36,030 nt of DNA from Deltaproteobacteria bacterium. Its GTDB lineage: Bacteria; Desulfobacterota; DSM-4660; Desulfatiglandales; HGW-15. The translations under genes and the position numbers were made by a program. Where the stretch lies: positions 1 through 36,030 of the forward strand of contig JAFDEE010000025.1 of the NCBI GenBank assembly GCA_019310525.1, written 5' to 3'. Positions 7,872 to 15,048 of the stretch are shown here, piece after piece. Numbering within the stretch: position 1 is the first letter of the stretch; each line of letters starts with the position of its first letter. Under the pieces are notes generated by a model, which saw only the letters and a list, made by a program, of their open reading frames with translations, was not told where the DNA came from and ran no database searches.

Positions 7872-9206
7872 TCAATGGGTCTTCCGGAGATCCTTGAACC
7901 GCTTGGCCTTGACTTCGTACCGGGGAAGAGACTCGTACTCGTGGAATTCCAGCTTGTATCCAAGGTTGGTCTTAACCCGGAGTTCGTCCTTGAGGCGGCC
8001 TGCGATCTCTTCCTGCCTGCTCTTGAATTCCGGCATGAGTTCCACCTTGAGGGTGATCCGGTCGACATCCCCTACCTTGTCGACCACCACCTCGAACTCG
8101 TCGCTGAGTTCCTTGAAACCTCGCACGACTTCTTCGATGGCTGCCGGAGCCAGCAGAACTCCCTTGACTTTTGTGATATCGTCGGCCCTTCCGATGATCC
8201 CCCCCTTTATCAAACGAAAGGTCCGGCCGCAGGGACAGGCTTCTTCTCCCCACACGATGATGTCCTTGGAGTCGAAGCGGATGCACGGCTGGGCGACCCG
8301 GTCAAGGGCCGTTATGATCATCTTGCCGCGTCTGCCGGGTTCCAGGATGGGCTCCCCGGTATCCACGTCTTCGATCTCCACCAGGAAGAAGGCCTCGTTC
8401 ACGTGGAGCCCGCCGGACTGCTCCTCGCACTCGAAGCACCATGCGCCGATTTCCGTGGCCCCCGCGTGATCGTAAACCTTGGCGTTCCACGCCTCCTCCA
8501 TCCGTTGCTTTGTGGTGGGGATGGAGGCCCCGGGTTCCCCGGCGCAGGTGATCTTGTTGATGGTCATCTCCCTGGGGTCAAGCCCCATCTTGTTTCGTGC
8601 CGTGTCCGCCATTCCCAGGACGTAAGTAGGGGTCGCCATCATGGCTGTGGGTCGCAATTCCTGGATCTTGAGAATACGGGCCTGGGTATCCAGAACGCCG
8701 CCGGGGATCACCTCGCAGCCGATCTTCTCCGCGGCGTAATGGGCCGCCCAAAAGGCCACGAATACGTTGTAGCCGAAGGGGAGGAAGACACGGTCCTGCG
8801 GCCTGTAACCCTGGGCCCAAAGGATATAGGACCAGCACTCGGCCCACCACTCCCAGTCCTGCCAGGTGTCCGGCTGGTACACGGGTTGTCCTGTGGTTCC
8901 GCTCGTCTGGCGGAACTCGGTCACCTCCTCCAGGGGAACGCAGAGGGCGTCACCGTAAGGAAACGGGTCCTTTCTCTGGATGTCCCGCATCATGCTCTTC
9001 TCGACCTTGGGAACCCGCCGGATGTCCTCGAAAGAACGGATGTCTTCGGGCTTGATCCCCGCCTCGTCGTACAGGGATCTGTGGAACTTGGAATGTTCAT
9101 AGGCCCACTGGAAGATTCTCCTGAACTTCTTGAGCTGGAGATCTCTCAGTTTTTCCCCGGGCAGGGTTTCCAGCAATGGGTTCCAGTACTTTTGTTCGGT
9201 ATACAT
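7872..9206 (-). CDS. Phenylacetate-CoA ligase (PaaK) family enzyme
   Basis: 444-residue AMP-forming CoA ligase, the usual PaaK length (about 430-450). Visible motifs: phosphate loop TSGTTGQP (101-108), adenine/acid site DHAGATEIG (246-254), RFDSKD (310-315), a CPCGR turn (324-328) and GRADDITKVKG (339-349), all standard for PaaK. Expected reaction: carboxylic acid + ATP + CoA to acyl-CoA + AMP + PPi, in the cytoplasm. The acid need not be phenylacetate; many anaerobes carry paralogs for other aryl or indolyl acids. It follows an IclR-family regulator on the same strand, and a small helical protein gene comes after it. Start at ATG 9206 with an AGGGGG site close upstream. Confidence 0.9.
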   Translation of the reverse strand: MYTEQKYWNPLLETLPGEKLRDLQLKKFRRIFQWAYEHSKFHRSLYDEAGIKPEDIRSFEDIRRVPKVEKSMMRDIQRKDPFPYGDALCVPLEEVTEFRQTSGTTGQPVYQPDTWQDWEWWAECWSYILWAQGYRPQDRVFLPFGYNVFVAFWAAHYAAEKIGCEVIPGGVLDTQARILKIQELRPTAMMATPTYVLGMADTARNKMGLDPREMTINKITCAGEPGASIPTTKQRMEEAWNAKVYDHAGATEIGAWCFECEEQSGGLHVNEAFFLVEIEDVDTGEPILEPGRRGKMIITALDRVAQPCIRFDSKDIIVWGEEACPCGRTFRLIKGGIIGRADDITKVKGVLLAPAAIEEVVRGFKELSDEFEVVVDKVGDVDRITLKVELMPEFKSRQEEIAGRLKDELRVKTNLGYKLEFHEYESLPRYEVKAKRFKDLRKTH

Positions 9207-9396
9207 ATCGCCCCCTTTTCTTGAAAAAAATATTGATCATTAACGGTCTGCCGGGATATCCGGTTTAAGGGTTTCACCATGTCTCCCGGAGCATCCGGCG
9301 TTTTTGTTGCAGCCCGGACCGTCCTCTTGGAACTTGCCTGCAAGGCCGTCGGCCCCGCCCCCTCCGGCAAAAGAGGAATAGTCCCGGGAAAGGCTG

Positions 9397-10179
9397 TCAG
9401 CTCATGGCCAGACGCTCATCTATGGTTCTGGCCGTTTGCTTCAGGAGTTCACCGTAAGATGCCACGTCCTTGTCCTGGATCTGACTGTTCAATCCCAGGA
9501 TGTAGATGGCGGTCATGAGGTTCTGTTTGTAGTTGTTCAGGGGCACCGCCAGGGCCCGGATGCCCTCTATGTATTCCTGGTTGCTGTAAGCGTAACCATC
9601 CTCCCTGGTTTTACGGATCATTTCCATGAACTTTCCCTTGTCCACTATGGAATAAGGGGTGTAAGGCTTCAACTCATAACGCGACAAGATCTCCTCGATC
9701 TGTTCATCGCTCATCTTGGAAAGAATGATCTTACCCACGGCGCCGACCAGTATGTGGGTTGAGAGTCCGATTTCAGATGAGACTTTCAGGTGGATGGGGG
9801 AATCAACCTTATCCATGGTTACGACATGGTCTCCAACGAGGACTCCGAGATAGGCCGAAAGATGGAGTTTCCTGTGAATGTCCTCAAGGAAGGGGTGCAC
9901 GGTTCGGATCAGCTCGGAGCTGTTTCCGGCCGCCCTCCCGAGGGAATAGAGGCGGGCACCGAGGCGGAATTTGTTTTTCTGGGTCTGTTCAAGAATTCCC
10001 AGATCCAACAGGGTGTATACCATATTGTAGACGGTCCCCTTATGGTAGCCTAAACGCCTTGCGATTTCACTGATTCCGAGGGCCTGATCGGTTCTGGAAA
10101 GGATTTCAAGTAGATTGAAACATTTCTCGATCGCCGGGACCTTCTTGTAGTTTATTTTAGTCCGGTCCATAAAATTCAT
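9397..10179 (-). CDS. IclR-family transcriptional regulator
   Basis: 260 residues. An N-terminal winged helix-turn-helix (about 14-75) contains ISEIARRLGYHKGTVYNMVY, and a C-terminal IclR effector-binding domain follows (about 85-255), including ILVGAVGKIILS and the family pattern IRALAVPL. Such proteins bind small aromatic or organic acids and repress or activate neighbouring catabolic genes. It lies 190 bp upstream of the PaaK-type ligase on the same strand, so the ligase gene is its likely target. It may also control itself: a near-consensus promoter overlapped by a palindrome lies just upstream. ATG at 10179 is used; an ATG nine bases further in (10170) is possible. Confidence 0.9.
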   Translation of the reverse strand: MNFMDRTKINYKKVPAIEKCFNLLEILSRTDQALGISEIARRLGYHKGTVYNMVYTLLDLGILEQTQKNKFRLGARLYSLGRAAGNSSELIRTVHPFLEDIHRKLHLSAYLGVLVGDHVVTMDKVDSPIHLKVSSEIGLSTHILVGAVGKIILSKMSDEQIEEILSRYELKPYTPYSIVDKGKFMEMIRKTREDGYAYSNQEYIEGIRALAVPLNNYKQNLMTAIYILGLNSQIQDKDVASYGELLKQTARTIDERLAMS

Positions 10180-10185
10180 ATATAG

Positions 10186-10225
10186 AAAACAGTTGTTTTA
10201 TGAAGAAAACAGCTATTCTATAGCT
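10186..10225. promoter_or_regulatory. Putative IclR-type operators
   Basis: Two inverted repeats lie over the promoter: AGCTAT-TCT-ATAGCT at 10211-10225 (perfect 6-bp arms, overlapping the -10 box) and AAAACA-GT-TGTTTT at 10186-10199 (perfect 6-bp arms, just after the predicted start site). The string GAAAACAG also occurs twice (10185 and 10205). Location fits autoregulation by the IclR protein; binding is inferred. Confidence 0.5.
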
Positions 10226-10245
10226 AACATGTGTCTGTTTGTCAA
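10217..10245 (-). promoter_or_regulatory. Sigma70-type promoter of the IclR gene
   Basis: On the minus strand TTGACA (10245-10240), a 17-base spacer and TATAGA (10222-10217). Transcription would start near 10210, about 30 bases before the IclR start codon. Consensus spacing and the perfect -35 make this a strong call. Confidence 0.75.
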
Positions 10246-10397
10246 GAAAAAAGGTCTTTCTGTATGGATTCTTATGAAGAGCCGGACGATTTTTTATGCA
10301 AAATGACGAAGGGGGCTCCACCAAGGAAAGGCTATTGACAATCATCCATCAAACCTGTTGAGATATCTTTTACAGGTTGTTGACCCCGGAGCATGCA

Positions 10398-10519
10398 TGA
10401 CAAATTTTGAAAGAAGTCATTTATTTAATGATTGTAGACTGGTGGACATCTCTCCAGGTCAGATTGCATTCACTGGAAAGGTGCCGTCAGGAAACATCAA
10501 ATTTATTCAAAATTTGTCA
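10398..10519. repeat. Inverted repeat with perfect 14-bp arms
   Basis: TGACAAATTTTGAA (10398-10411) and its exact reverse complement (10506-10519) enclose 94 bp without a gene. Immediately after it (10520-10617) is a second, less perfect fold containing CTGCTGCG and AGTACTGAAAGTAC, like small repeats common between deltaproteobacterial genes. Together they fill most of the 10246-10756 gap; I see no gene there. Confidence 0.6.
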
Positions 10520-10756
10520 CCCTTCGGGATTGCCGATTTTGTCTAATCTGCTGCGTTGTAAGGCGCTTGAAGTACTGAAAGTACGTCTTCGCACCTTCGG
10601 GAAACTTGGCAATTGCATAATCCGGGTTGAAAAATTATTTCGTTTTCATTTAAGGCCCGGCGTTTCACGGGGCCTCGATGACCTGAGAGGGGGAGCGGAA
10701 TGCCGTTAATCCGCGGCTTTTCGATTCCACCGGAACCAAAAACAGAGGGAGAACTC

Positions 10757-11740
10757 ATGAAGGAAAAAAGCCGGAAAAAGATGTCCACCAGGGACACCAA
10801 GAAGGGGCACATGGGGTCGGTTTTATTGGTCCTTGTCGTTGTACTGGGGATTTTCATACTCGCGGTTATGGCCCTGAATTCCAGGAAGCCGGGGCCCCTC
10901 GTACTCGAGGACGTGGATGCGAATGTCAAGGGTGCCCATTTCATTCGGACCAATCAGGCCCTGGTCAAACAGATGCTCGAGAACTGGATGCCGAACGATC
11001 TTTTCTGGCCGACCGTATTCCTTGACAACATGCCCAATTTCCAGATCGGCGAGCTGGAGGTGGTTCGATACAACGTGAGGGTCCTGCGGGACAACCTTTC
11101 CAGGATGCGCACCACGGACAAGCTGGATCCCTTTGCGGAGGCCGCTTTCACAGCCCTTTCCAACGACCCTTACAAGTGGTGGTTCCCCTCCGCGGAGAGC
11201 AAGTGGAAATTGGGATATGATCAGCTCGAATCCTTTTACCGGAATCTACTCACCGGAAAGTCTGATTTCTACCCGAGGGCCGACAATTTGGTGGAACTCC
11301 TCACTCAGTACGCTTCACTTATGGGAGGAGTCAATACAAGGCTTATCAACGCCCCGGGAGACATCAGCCAGACCCTGATGATCGAGGAAAAGGCTGGCGA
11401 AACCGCTCCCTCCCAGGGAGGTTCCACCGTGGTGGATATCAATATACCCTGGTACCGGGTAGATGATAATTTTTATTACGCCCAGGGTGTGGCCTATGCC
11501 CTCAATGAATCCTTCAAGGCGATCCGCTCGGATTTCAAGGAAGTGCTCGTGGACAAGAATTCCTTGTTACTTGTGGATAAGATCCTGGAGGTGCTTGGGC
11601 GTTGCCAGTTCGAGCCCCTGATCGTATTCAACGGAGATCCCGACAGCATTTTCGCCAACCATTCCTTGAACCTATCCGGTCTCTTCAACGATGCGAGACA
11701 AAAGATCCAATCCCTCGTTGTCGCCTTGAAGGAAGGTTGA
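10757..11740 (+). CDS. DUF2333 family membrane-anchored protein
   Basis: 327 residues from the ATG at 10757 (AGGGAG five bases upstream); an earlier in-frame ATG at 10700 has no such site. A basic N-terminus is followed by one membrane span (about 19-40); the rest is predicted periplasmic. The string PNDLFWPTVFLDNMPNFQIG followed by RVLRDNLSR, and later KWWFPSAES and YPRADNLVELL, match what I know of DUF2333, a family of unknown function in Gammaproteobacteria and Deltaproteobacteria. It is 29 bp upstream of hypA, probably the first gene of a three-gene unit, but a functional link to hydrogenase maturation is not evident. Confidence 0.75.
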   Translation: MKEKSRKKMSTRDTKKGHMGSVLLVLVVVLGIFILAVMALNSRKPGPLVLEDVDANVKGAHFIRTNQALVKQMLENWMPNDLFWPTVFLDNMPNFQIGELEVVRYNVRVLRDNLSRMRTTDKLDPFAEAAFTALSNDPYKWWFPSAESKWKLGYDQLESFYRNLLTGKSDFYPRADNLVELLTQYASLMGGVNTRLINAPGDISQTLMIEEKAGETAPSQGGSTVVDINIPWYRVDDNFYYAQGVAYALNESFKAIRSDFKEVLVDKNSLLLVDKILEVLGRCQFEPLIVFNGDPDSIFANHSLNLSGLFNDARQKIQSLVVALKEG

Positions 11741-11769
11741 GCCGGGGCCGGATACCGCAGGACCAGACG

Positions 11770-12111
11770 ATGCACGAGATGTCCATCGCCAGGGACATGA
11801 TCCGGATCATCAGGGAGGAGATGGAATCTCATGGTATGCGAAGGGTCAAAAGCGTGTACCTCCGCCTGGGAAAGATGACCGGTGTGATCCCTGAATCTCT
11901 TTCCTTCTGCTTTGAGGTGATGATCCAGGGAACGGAACTGGAGGGGGCTCGTTTGATCACGGAAGTGCTTCCACTCATGGGAATGTGCAGGGAGTGCGGG
12001 TGCCGCTTCGAGATAAGGGATTATACCTTCCTGTGCCCTTCCTGCGGGAGCTCCGAGGTGGAACCTGTTTCGGGCAGGGAACTGGAGGTCTTTGAACTGG
12101 AGGGCGAGTGA
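11770..12111 (+). CDS. hypA: Hydrogenase/urease nickel chaperone HypA
   Basis: 113 residues, standard length. It begins MHEMSIARDM, giving the nickel-binding His2, and has the zinc site CRECGC (Cys73, Cys76) and CPSC (Cys89, Cys92). HypA delivers nickel to the large subunit of [NiFe]-hydrogenase together with HypB, whose gene follows 4 bases later. The true start is fixed by the conserved MHEMS; longer upstream reading (to 11602) is not protein-like. No hydrogenase structural genes or hypCDEF are in the window, so this pair stands apart from the rest of the maturation set. Confidence 0.92.
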   Translation: MHEMSIARDMIRIIREEMESHGMRRVKSVYLRLGKMTGVIPESLSFCFEVMIQGTELEGARLITEVLPLMGMCRECGCRFEIRDYTFLCPSCGSSEVEPVSGRELEVFELEGE

Positions 12112-12115
12112 AATC

Positions 12116-12802
12116 ATGAAGGTATCGGTGGTGCGAAACGTCCTGGAGGCGAACGAGCGCATAGCAAACCAGAACCGGGAGATTTTCGACCTGAACAGGG
12201 TCCTGGTCATCAACCTCATGAGTTCGCCGGGGGCCGGGAAGACAAGTCTCCTTGAAAAGACTATCGATGCATTGAAGGAAGACCTGAAGCTGGGCGTCAT
12301 CGAAGGAGACGTGCAGTCTACCCGTGACGCGGACCGTATCGCCCGAAAGGGGATTCCGGTCATTCAGATCAACACCGGAGGCGCCTGCCACCTGGACGCC
12401 AATATGGTGAGGGACGCCCTGGGGCGAATGGAGATCAAGGGGCTGGATTGCCTCATCATTGAAAACGTGGGGAACCTGGTCTGCCCCGCTGAATTCAAAG
12501 TGGGGGAAGATCACAAGGTGATGATTCTAAGTGTGACCGAGGGGGACGATAAGCCGGAGAAGTATCCTCTCATGTTTCGGGAGTCAAGGGTGCTTTTGAT
12601 CAACAAGATCGACCTTCTTCCCTACGTAACATGCAGCGTTGAAAGCATCATGGAGGCGGCCAGAAAGATCCGGCCGGACCTTGAGGTCCTTGAGATCTCC
12701 TGCAAGACGGAAGAGGGGCTGATATCGTGGTTTGAGTGGATCCGTAGAGAGATCCGGGCGAAGAAGGAAGGAGAGTCTCCCTGGGGGGGCGGTGACGATT
12801 AG
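12116..12802 (+). CDS. hypB: Hydrogenase nickel-incorporation GTPase HypB
   Basis: 228 residues. SIMIBI-class GTPase with P-loop SSPGAGKT (36-43), Walker B-like IIENVGN (114-120), base-specificity NKID (163-166) and the metal site Cys91-His92 (GGACHLD) with Cys123. It lacks both a histidine-rich N-terminus and the N-terminal CXXCGC high-affinity nickel site seen in some HypB, so it is the minimal form. Start at the ATG at 12116, with GGAGG upstream in the end of hypA; the ATG at 12092 would add eight residues overlapping hypA. It converges with the Fur-FeoA gene 31 bp away. Confidence 0.93.
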   Translation: MKVSVVRNVLEANERIANQNREIFDLNRVLVINLMSSPGAGKTSLLEKTIDALKEDLKLGVIEGDVQSTRDADRIARKGIPVIQINTGGACHLDANMVRDALGRMEIKGLDCLIIENVGNLVCPAEFKVGEDHKVMILSVTEGDDKPEKYPLMFRESRVLLINKIDLLPYVTCSVESIMEAARKIRPDLEVLEISCKTEEGLISWFEWIRREIRAKKEGESPWGGGDD

Positions 12803-12812
12803 GAGCCTTCAG

Positions 12813-12833
12813 GGCCAGGGGTTCTTCCCGGCC
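12813..12833. terminator. Short hairpin between convergent genes
   Basis: GGCC-AGGGG-TTC-TTCCC-GGCC lies between the hypB stop and the Fur-FeoA stop and could fold on either strand. It is followed by TTATT on the plus strand but has no good U run, so termination is only possible. Confidence 0.3.
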
Positions 12834-13547
12834 TTATTGGCGCTTTTCGCGGCAGTCCGGACCCTGACCCTGGGGGGCCAGGGAGACCATGATTTTTTGG
12901 GCGATTCCCCGCCCCAGGGCCAGGCGGGAGCATTCGTGACCTACGATCATCCGGCCTTTGCCGTTGTTGTTGATCACCTCCAGGATGTCTCCCGGGCGAA
13001 ACCCCATTGCAGCCAGCCTGCCGATCATCTCCCTTCCCCCCCTGATTTCCTTGATGATGACACTTTCACCGTTTTTGGCCATGGCGAGGGGGAGCAACGG
13101 CCTCCTCTTGGCCAGGCATGCGCTGCAGAGGCCGTAAATCTCCATCTTGTGCTGGAGCATATGGAACCCTCTCCGGGCCGCTATCTGGAGCTGAAGCCGT
13201 TCCAGTGCCTCGTCCCTGAACTCTTCGATTTTCCCGCACCTGGTGCAGATAAGATGGTCGTGGTGGCGGCCCAGATGGCGATGCTCGTAACGGGGGGGCT
13301 GGCCTTCAAATTGTTTTTTCTGGGCGAATCCGTGTTCTACCCAGCGATTGAGACATTGCTGAACAAAGGCGGGATCGTAATCGTATCCGCTTTTCCTGAG
13401 GATCTCCACCAGGTCTTCGACCGTCACATGCTCCTCGGTCCCCAGAAAGGCGTCGATCACATGGAGCCTCTTGTCCAGGTCCCCGGTGGTGTCTGATTCG
13501 ATGAGGTTCCTGAAATTGTCCTTTTCAAACTCGTTGTCATGGATCAT
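12834..13547 (-). CDS. Fur-FeoA fusion protein (Fur-like domain plus FeoA SH3-like domain)
   Basis: 237 residues from the ATG at 13547 (AAGGA upstream). Residues 20-148 are Fur-like: winged helix, HHDHLICTRCG (95-105) and the structural zinc pairs Cys101/Cys104 and Cys141/Cys144. Residues 158-225 form a FeoA-like domain: GRLAAMGFRPGDILEV (176-191) and HECSRLALGRGIAQKIMV (204-221). The usual Fur recognition helix (S-x-A-T-V-Y-R-x-L) is replaced by DPAFVQQCLNRW (58-69), so DNA specificity or DNA binding itself may differ. FeoA domains are also found at the C-terminus of DtxR/IdeR regulators, so this looks like the analogous architecture on a Fur scaffold. It lies 35 bp after a normal Fur gene and is probably co-transcribed with it. 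Confidence 0.85.
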   Translation of the reverse strand: MIHDNEFEKDNFRNLIESDTTGDLDKRLHVIDAFLGTEEHVTVEDLVEILRKSGYDYDPAFVQQCLNRWVEHGFAQKKQFEGQPPRYEHRHLGRHHDHLICTRCGKIEEFRDEALERLQLQIAARRGFHMLQHKMEIYGLCSACLAKRRPLLPLAMAKNGESVIIKEIRGGREMIGRLAAMGFRPGDILEVINNNGKGRMIVGHECSRLALGRGIAQKIMVSLAPQGQGPDCREKRQ

Positions 13548-13582
13548 GGGAATAGGTCCTTCAGATCCCGGAATAGAAAGGG

Positions 13583-14017
13583 TTACTGTTTTTTCCTGCA
13601 CTCCGGGCAATAACCCAGCACATCCATCCTATGGTCTATGATTTGAAAGCGGTACCTCTCCTCCAGGCGCTTTTCGATATTTTTCAGCTCCTCTTCGTAA
13701 AATTCAATGACCCTCCCGCACCGAATGCAACGGAGGTGGCAGTGGTGTTCCCGGCCGTACAGGGGTTCGTAATGCATGTGTCCGTCCTGGTGCCATACTT
13801 CCTTGATGAGGCCGCATTCCAGGATAAGCGGAAGGTTGCGGTAAATGGAGGCCTTGGAAACCTTGCTGCCCTTTTTGCGAAGCCGTAGGTAGAGCTCATC
13901 TACATCGAAATGTTCCCGGCTCGCGAAGATCTCCTCGATGATCATTTCCCTTTCAGGGGTGTTCCGCAGGCCTTTCTCACCAATGAAGGAACGGAAAAGC
14001 TCTACCTCCTCTCCCAT
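13583..14017 (-). CDS. Fur-family metal-responsive regulator
   Basis: 144 residues, canonical Fur/PerR/Zur length. The HTH includes SKASIYRNLPLILECGLI (54-71) with the family Tyr-Arg; the regulatory metal region is HHCHLRCIRCG (91-101), and the zinc pairs are Cys97/Cys100 and Cys137/Cys140. It could sense Fe2+, peroxide or Zn2+; sequence alone does not decide. AGGAG six bases before the ATG. A near-perfect promoter and an AT-rich stretch resembling a Fur/Per box lie directly upstream, so autoregulation is likely. First gene of a two-gene unit with the Fur-FeoA fusion. Confidence 0.92.
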   Translation of the reverse strand: MGEEVELFRSFIGEKGLRNTPEREMIIEEIFASREHFDVDELYLRLRKKGSKVSKASIYRNLPLILECGLIKEVWHQDGHMHYEPLYGREHHCHLRCIRCGRVIEFYEEELKNIEKRLEERYRFQIIDHRMDVLGYCPECRKKQ

Positions 14018-14048
14018 TTTGCGCTCCTATTGCAATTTATTATCAACA

Positions 14049-14077
14049 ATAATAATGGCCGAGACCCTCTTTGTCAA
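14049..14077 (-). promoter_or_regulatory. Promoter of the fur pair with AT-rich operator candidate
   Basis: Minus strand: TTGACA (14077-14072), 17-base spacer, TATTAT (14054-14049). Directly downstream (14033-14050) the minus strand reads TTGTTGATAATAAATTGCAA, partly dyad and rich in GATAAT-like units, as expected of a Fur or PerR box. Promoter strong; operator assignment inferred. Confidence 0.65.
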
Positions 14078-14104
14078 GCCGGCCTACCGTGCCCCATTCC
14101 TTTT

Positions 14105-14983
14105 CTAACCATTGCGGGAGAAGTAACCGACGTATCCCTGGATGCAGTGGGTAATGAACAGGATTTCCCTTTCTTTTTCCCAGGGAGCCATGTCCTTGAA
14201 GGCGGCGAGGCAGGAGTCTTTCTCCAGGAGCCTGTTGATGCAGACTTCCGTAAAGGCTTCAGTCCCTTTTCTAAATTCCTCTCCAATTACCTCTTCCCAA
14301 AGGAGAAGCTGGTCCAGGGCCCTTTTTAAGAATTCGTGGGAACTCGAGGCCTTCCCGAAGTGGATATAATAGAGGGGTTGATCTTCGAAGGCGAGTAGGC
14401 GCTTAAGGCTTTCCTCGTATTTTTCGAGAAAAAAGACCGGAGGGGTGGCGGGTCGGGTATAGGGGGTCCCATTGACTTCTATGAAAATTCCGCCGGCCTC
14501 CCCGGCGAAAAGATGTCCCCTGTAAAGAAAGCTCAGGTGGTGCGCTGCGTGCCCCGGAGTTTCGATGATTGTAAGCCCCTCCACCTTTGCCTCTTTGTGT
14601 GAGAGAAGAGAAGCCTGAGGGACGGGCCGGATAGGCCCGTAAGTGTCCATTAAATCCCCAAGGACCTCCCTGCTGGCGGCTTCGAGTCTGCCGGGGGAAA
14701 TGAGATGGGGGAGCCCTTTCTCGTGACAGACGATTTTGCTTTCCGGAAAGTAATCCAGGAAGCGGCCCAGGCCTCCCGCATGGTCTGCATGGATATGGCT
14801 CAGGAGGATGTAATCCACCCGATCCACTCCTCGTGTCTCCAGGGAGGATATCAACTGGTCGATGGAGTTGTTGGGTCCGACATCGATTAGAAGGTTCCGG
14901 TCTCGATCCGCGATAAGCCAGGATCCGATAAAATTTTCAAATCCTGGGCGGTCCTGTTTGAGTGGCAGTAAAACTGGTTCCAT
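14105..14983 (-). CDS. Metallo-beta-lactamase-fold hydrolase
   Basis: 292 residues from the ATG at 14983 (AAGGAG just upstream; the longer frame to 15274 overlaps the lipoprotein gene and is not supported). Motif HIHADH (63-68) and later ETPGHAAHH and YIHFG supply the usual His ligands of glyoxalase II/MBL proteins. The position normally held by the bridging Asp (FTGD) reads FAGEAGG, with Glu in place of Asp. The C-terminal 90 residues are helical, as in MBL proteins acting on CoA or hydroxyacyl thioesters, but the substrate cannot be told. Same strand as the Mla genes, 65 bp after the lipoprotein gene. Confidence 0.8.
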   Translation of the reverse strand: MEPVLLPLKQDRPGFENFIGSWLIADRDRNLLIDVGPNNSIDQLISSLETRGVDRVDYILLSHIHADHAGGLGRFLDYFPESKIVCHEKGLPHLISPGRLEAASREVLGDLMDTYGPIRPVPQASLLSHKEAKVEGLTIIETPGHAAHHLSFLYRGHLFAGEAGGIFIEVNGTPYTRPATPPVFFLEKYEESLKRLLAFEDQPLYYIHFGKASSSHEFLKRALDQLLLWEEVIGEEFRKGTEAFTEVCINRLLEKDSCLAAFKDMAPWEKEREILFITHCIQGYVGYFSRNG

Positions 14984-15048
14984 GATTCTCCTTTCATCTT
15001 CTATATCTATCGTGGGGAGGAGGCCCGGGTCCCCGCTCCTTTTCAGCA

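Noticed and set aside
7875-9224. 449-codon open frame on the plus strand opposite the CoA ligase
   Set aside because: It is the complement of a well-supported PaaK gene, has no family motif, and arises from GC-rich codon use.
12732-13496. 254-codon plus-strand frame opposite the Fur-FeoA gene
   Set aside because: The minus-strand gene has clear Fur zinc motifs; this frame has none.
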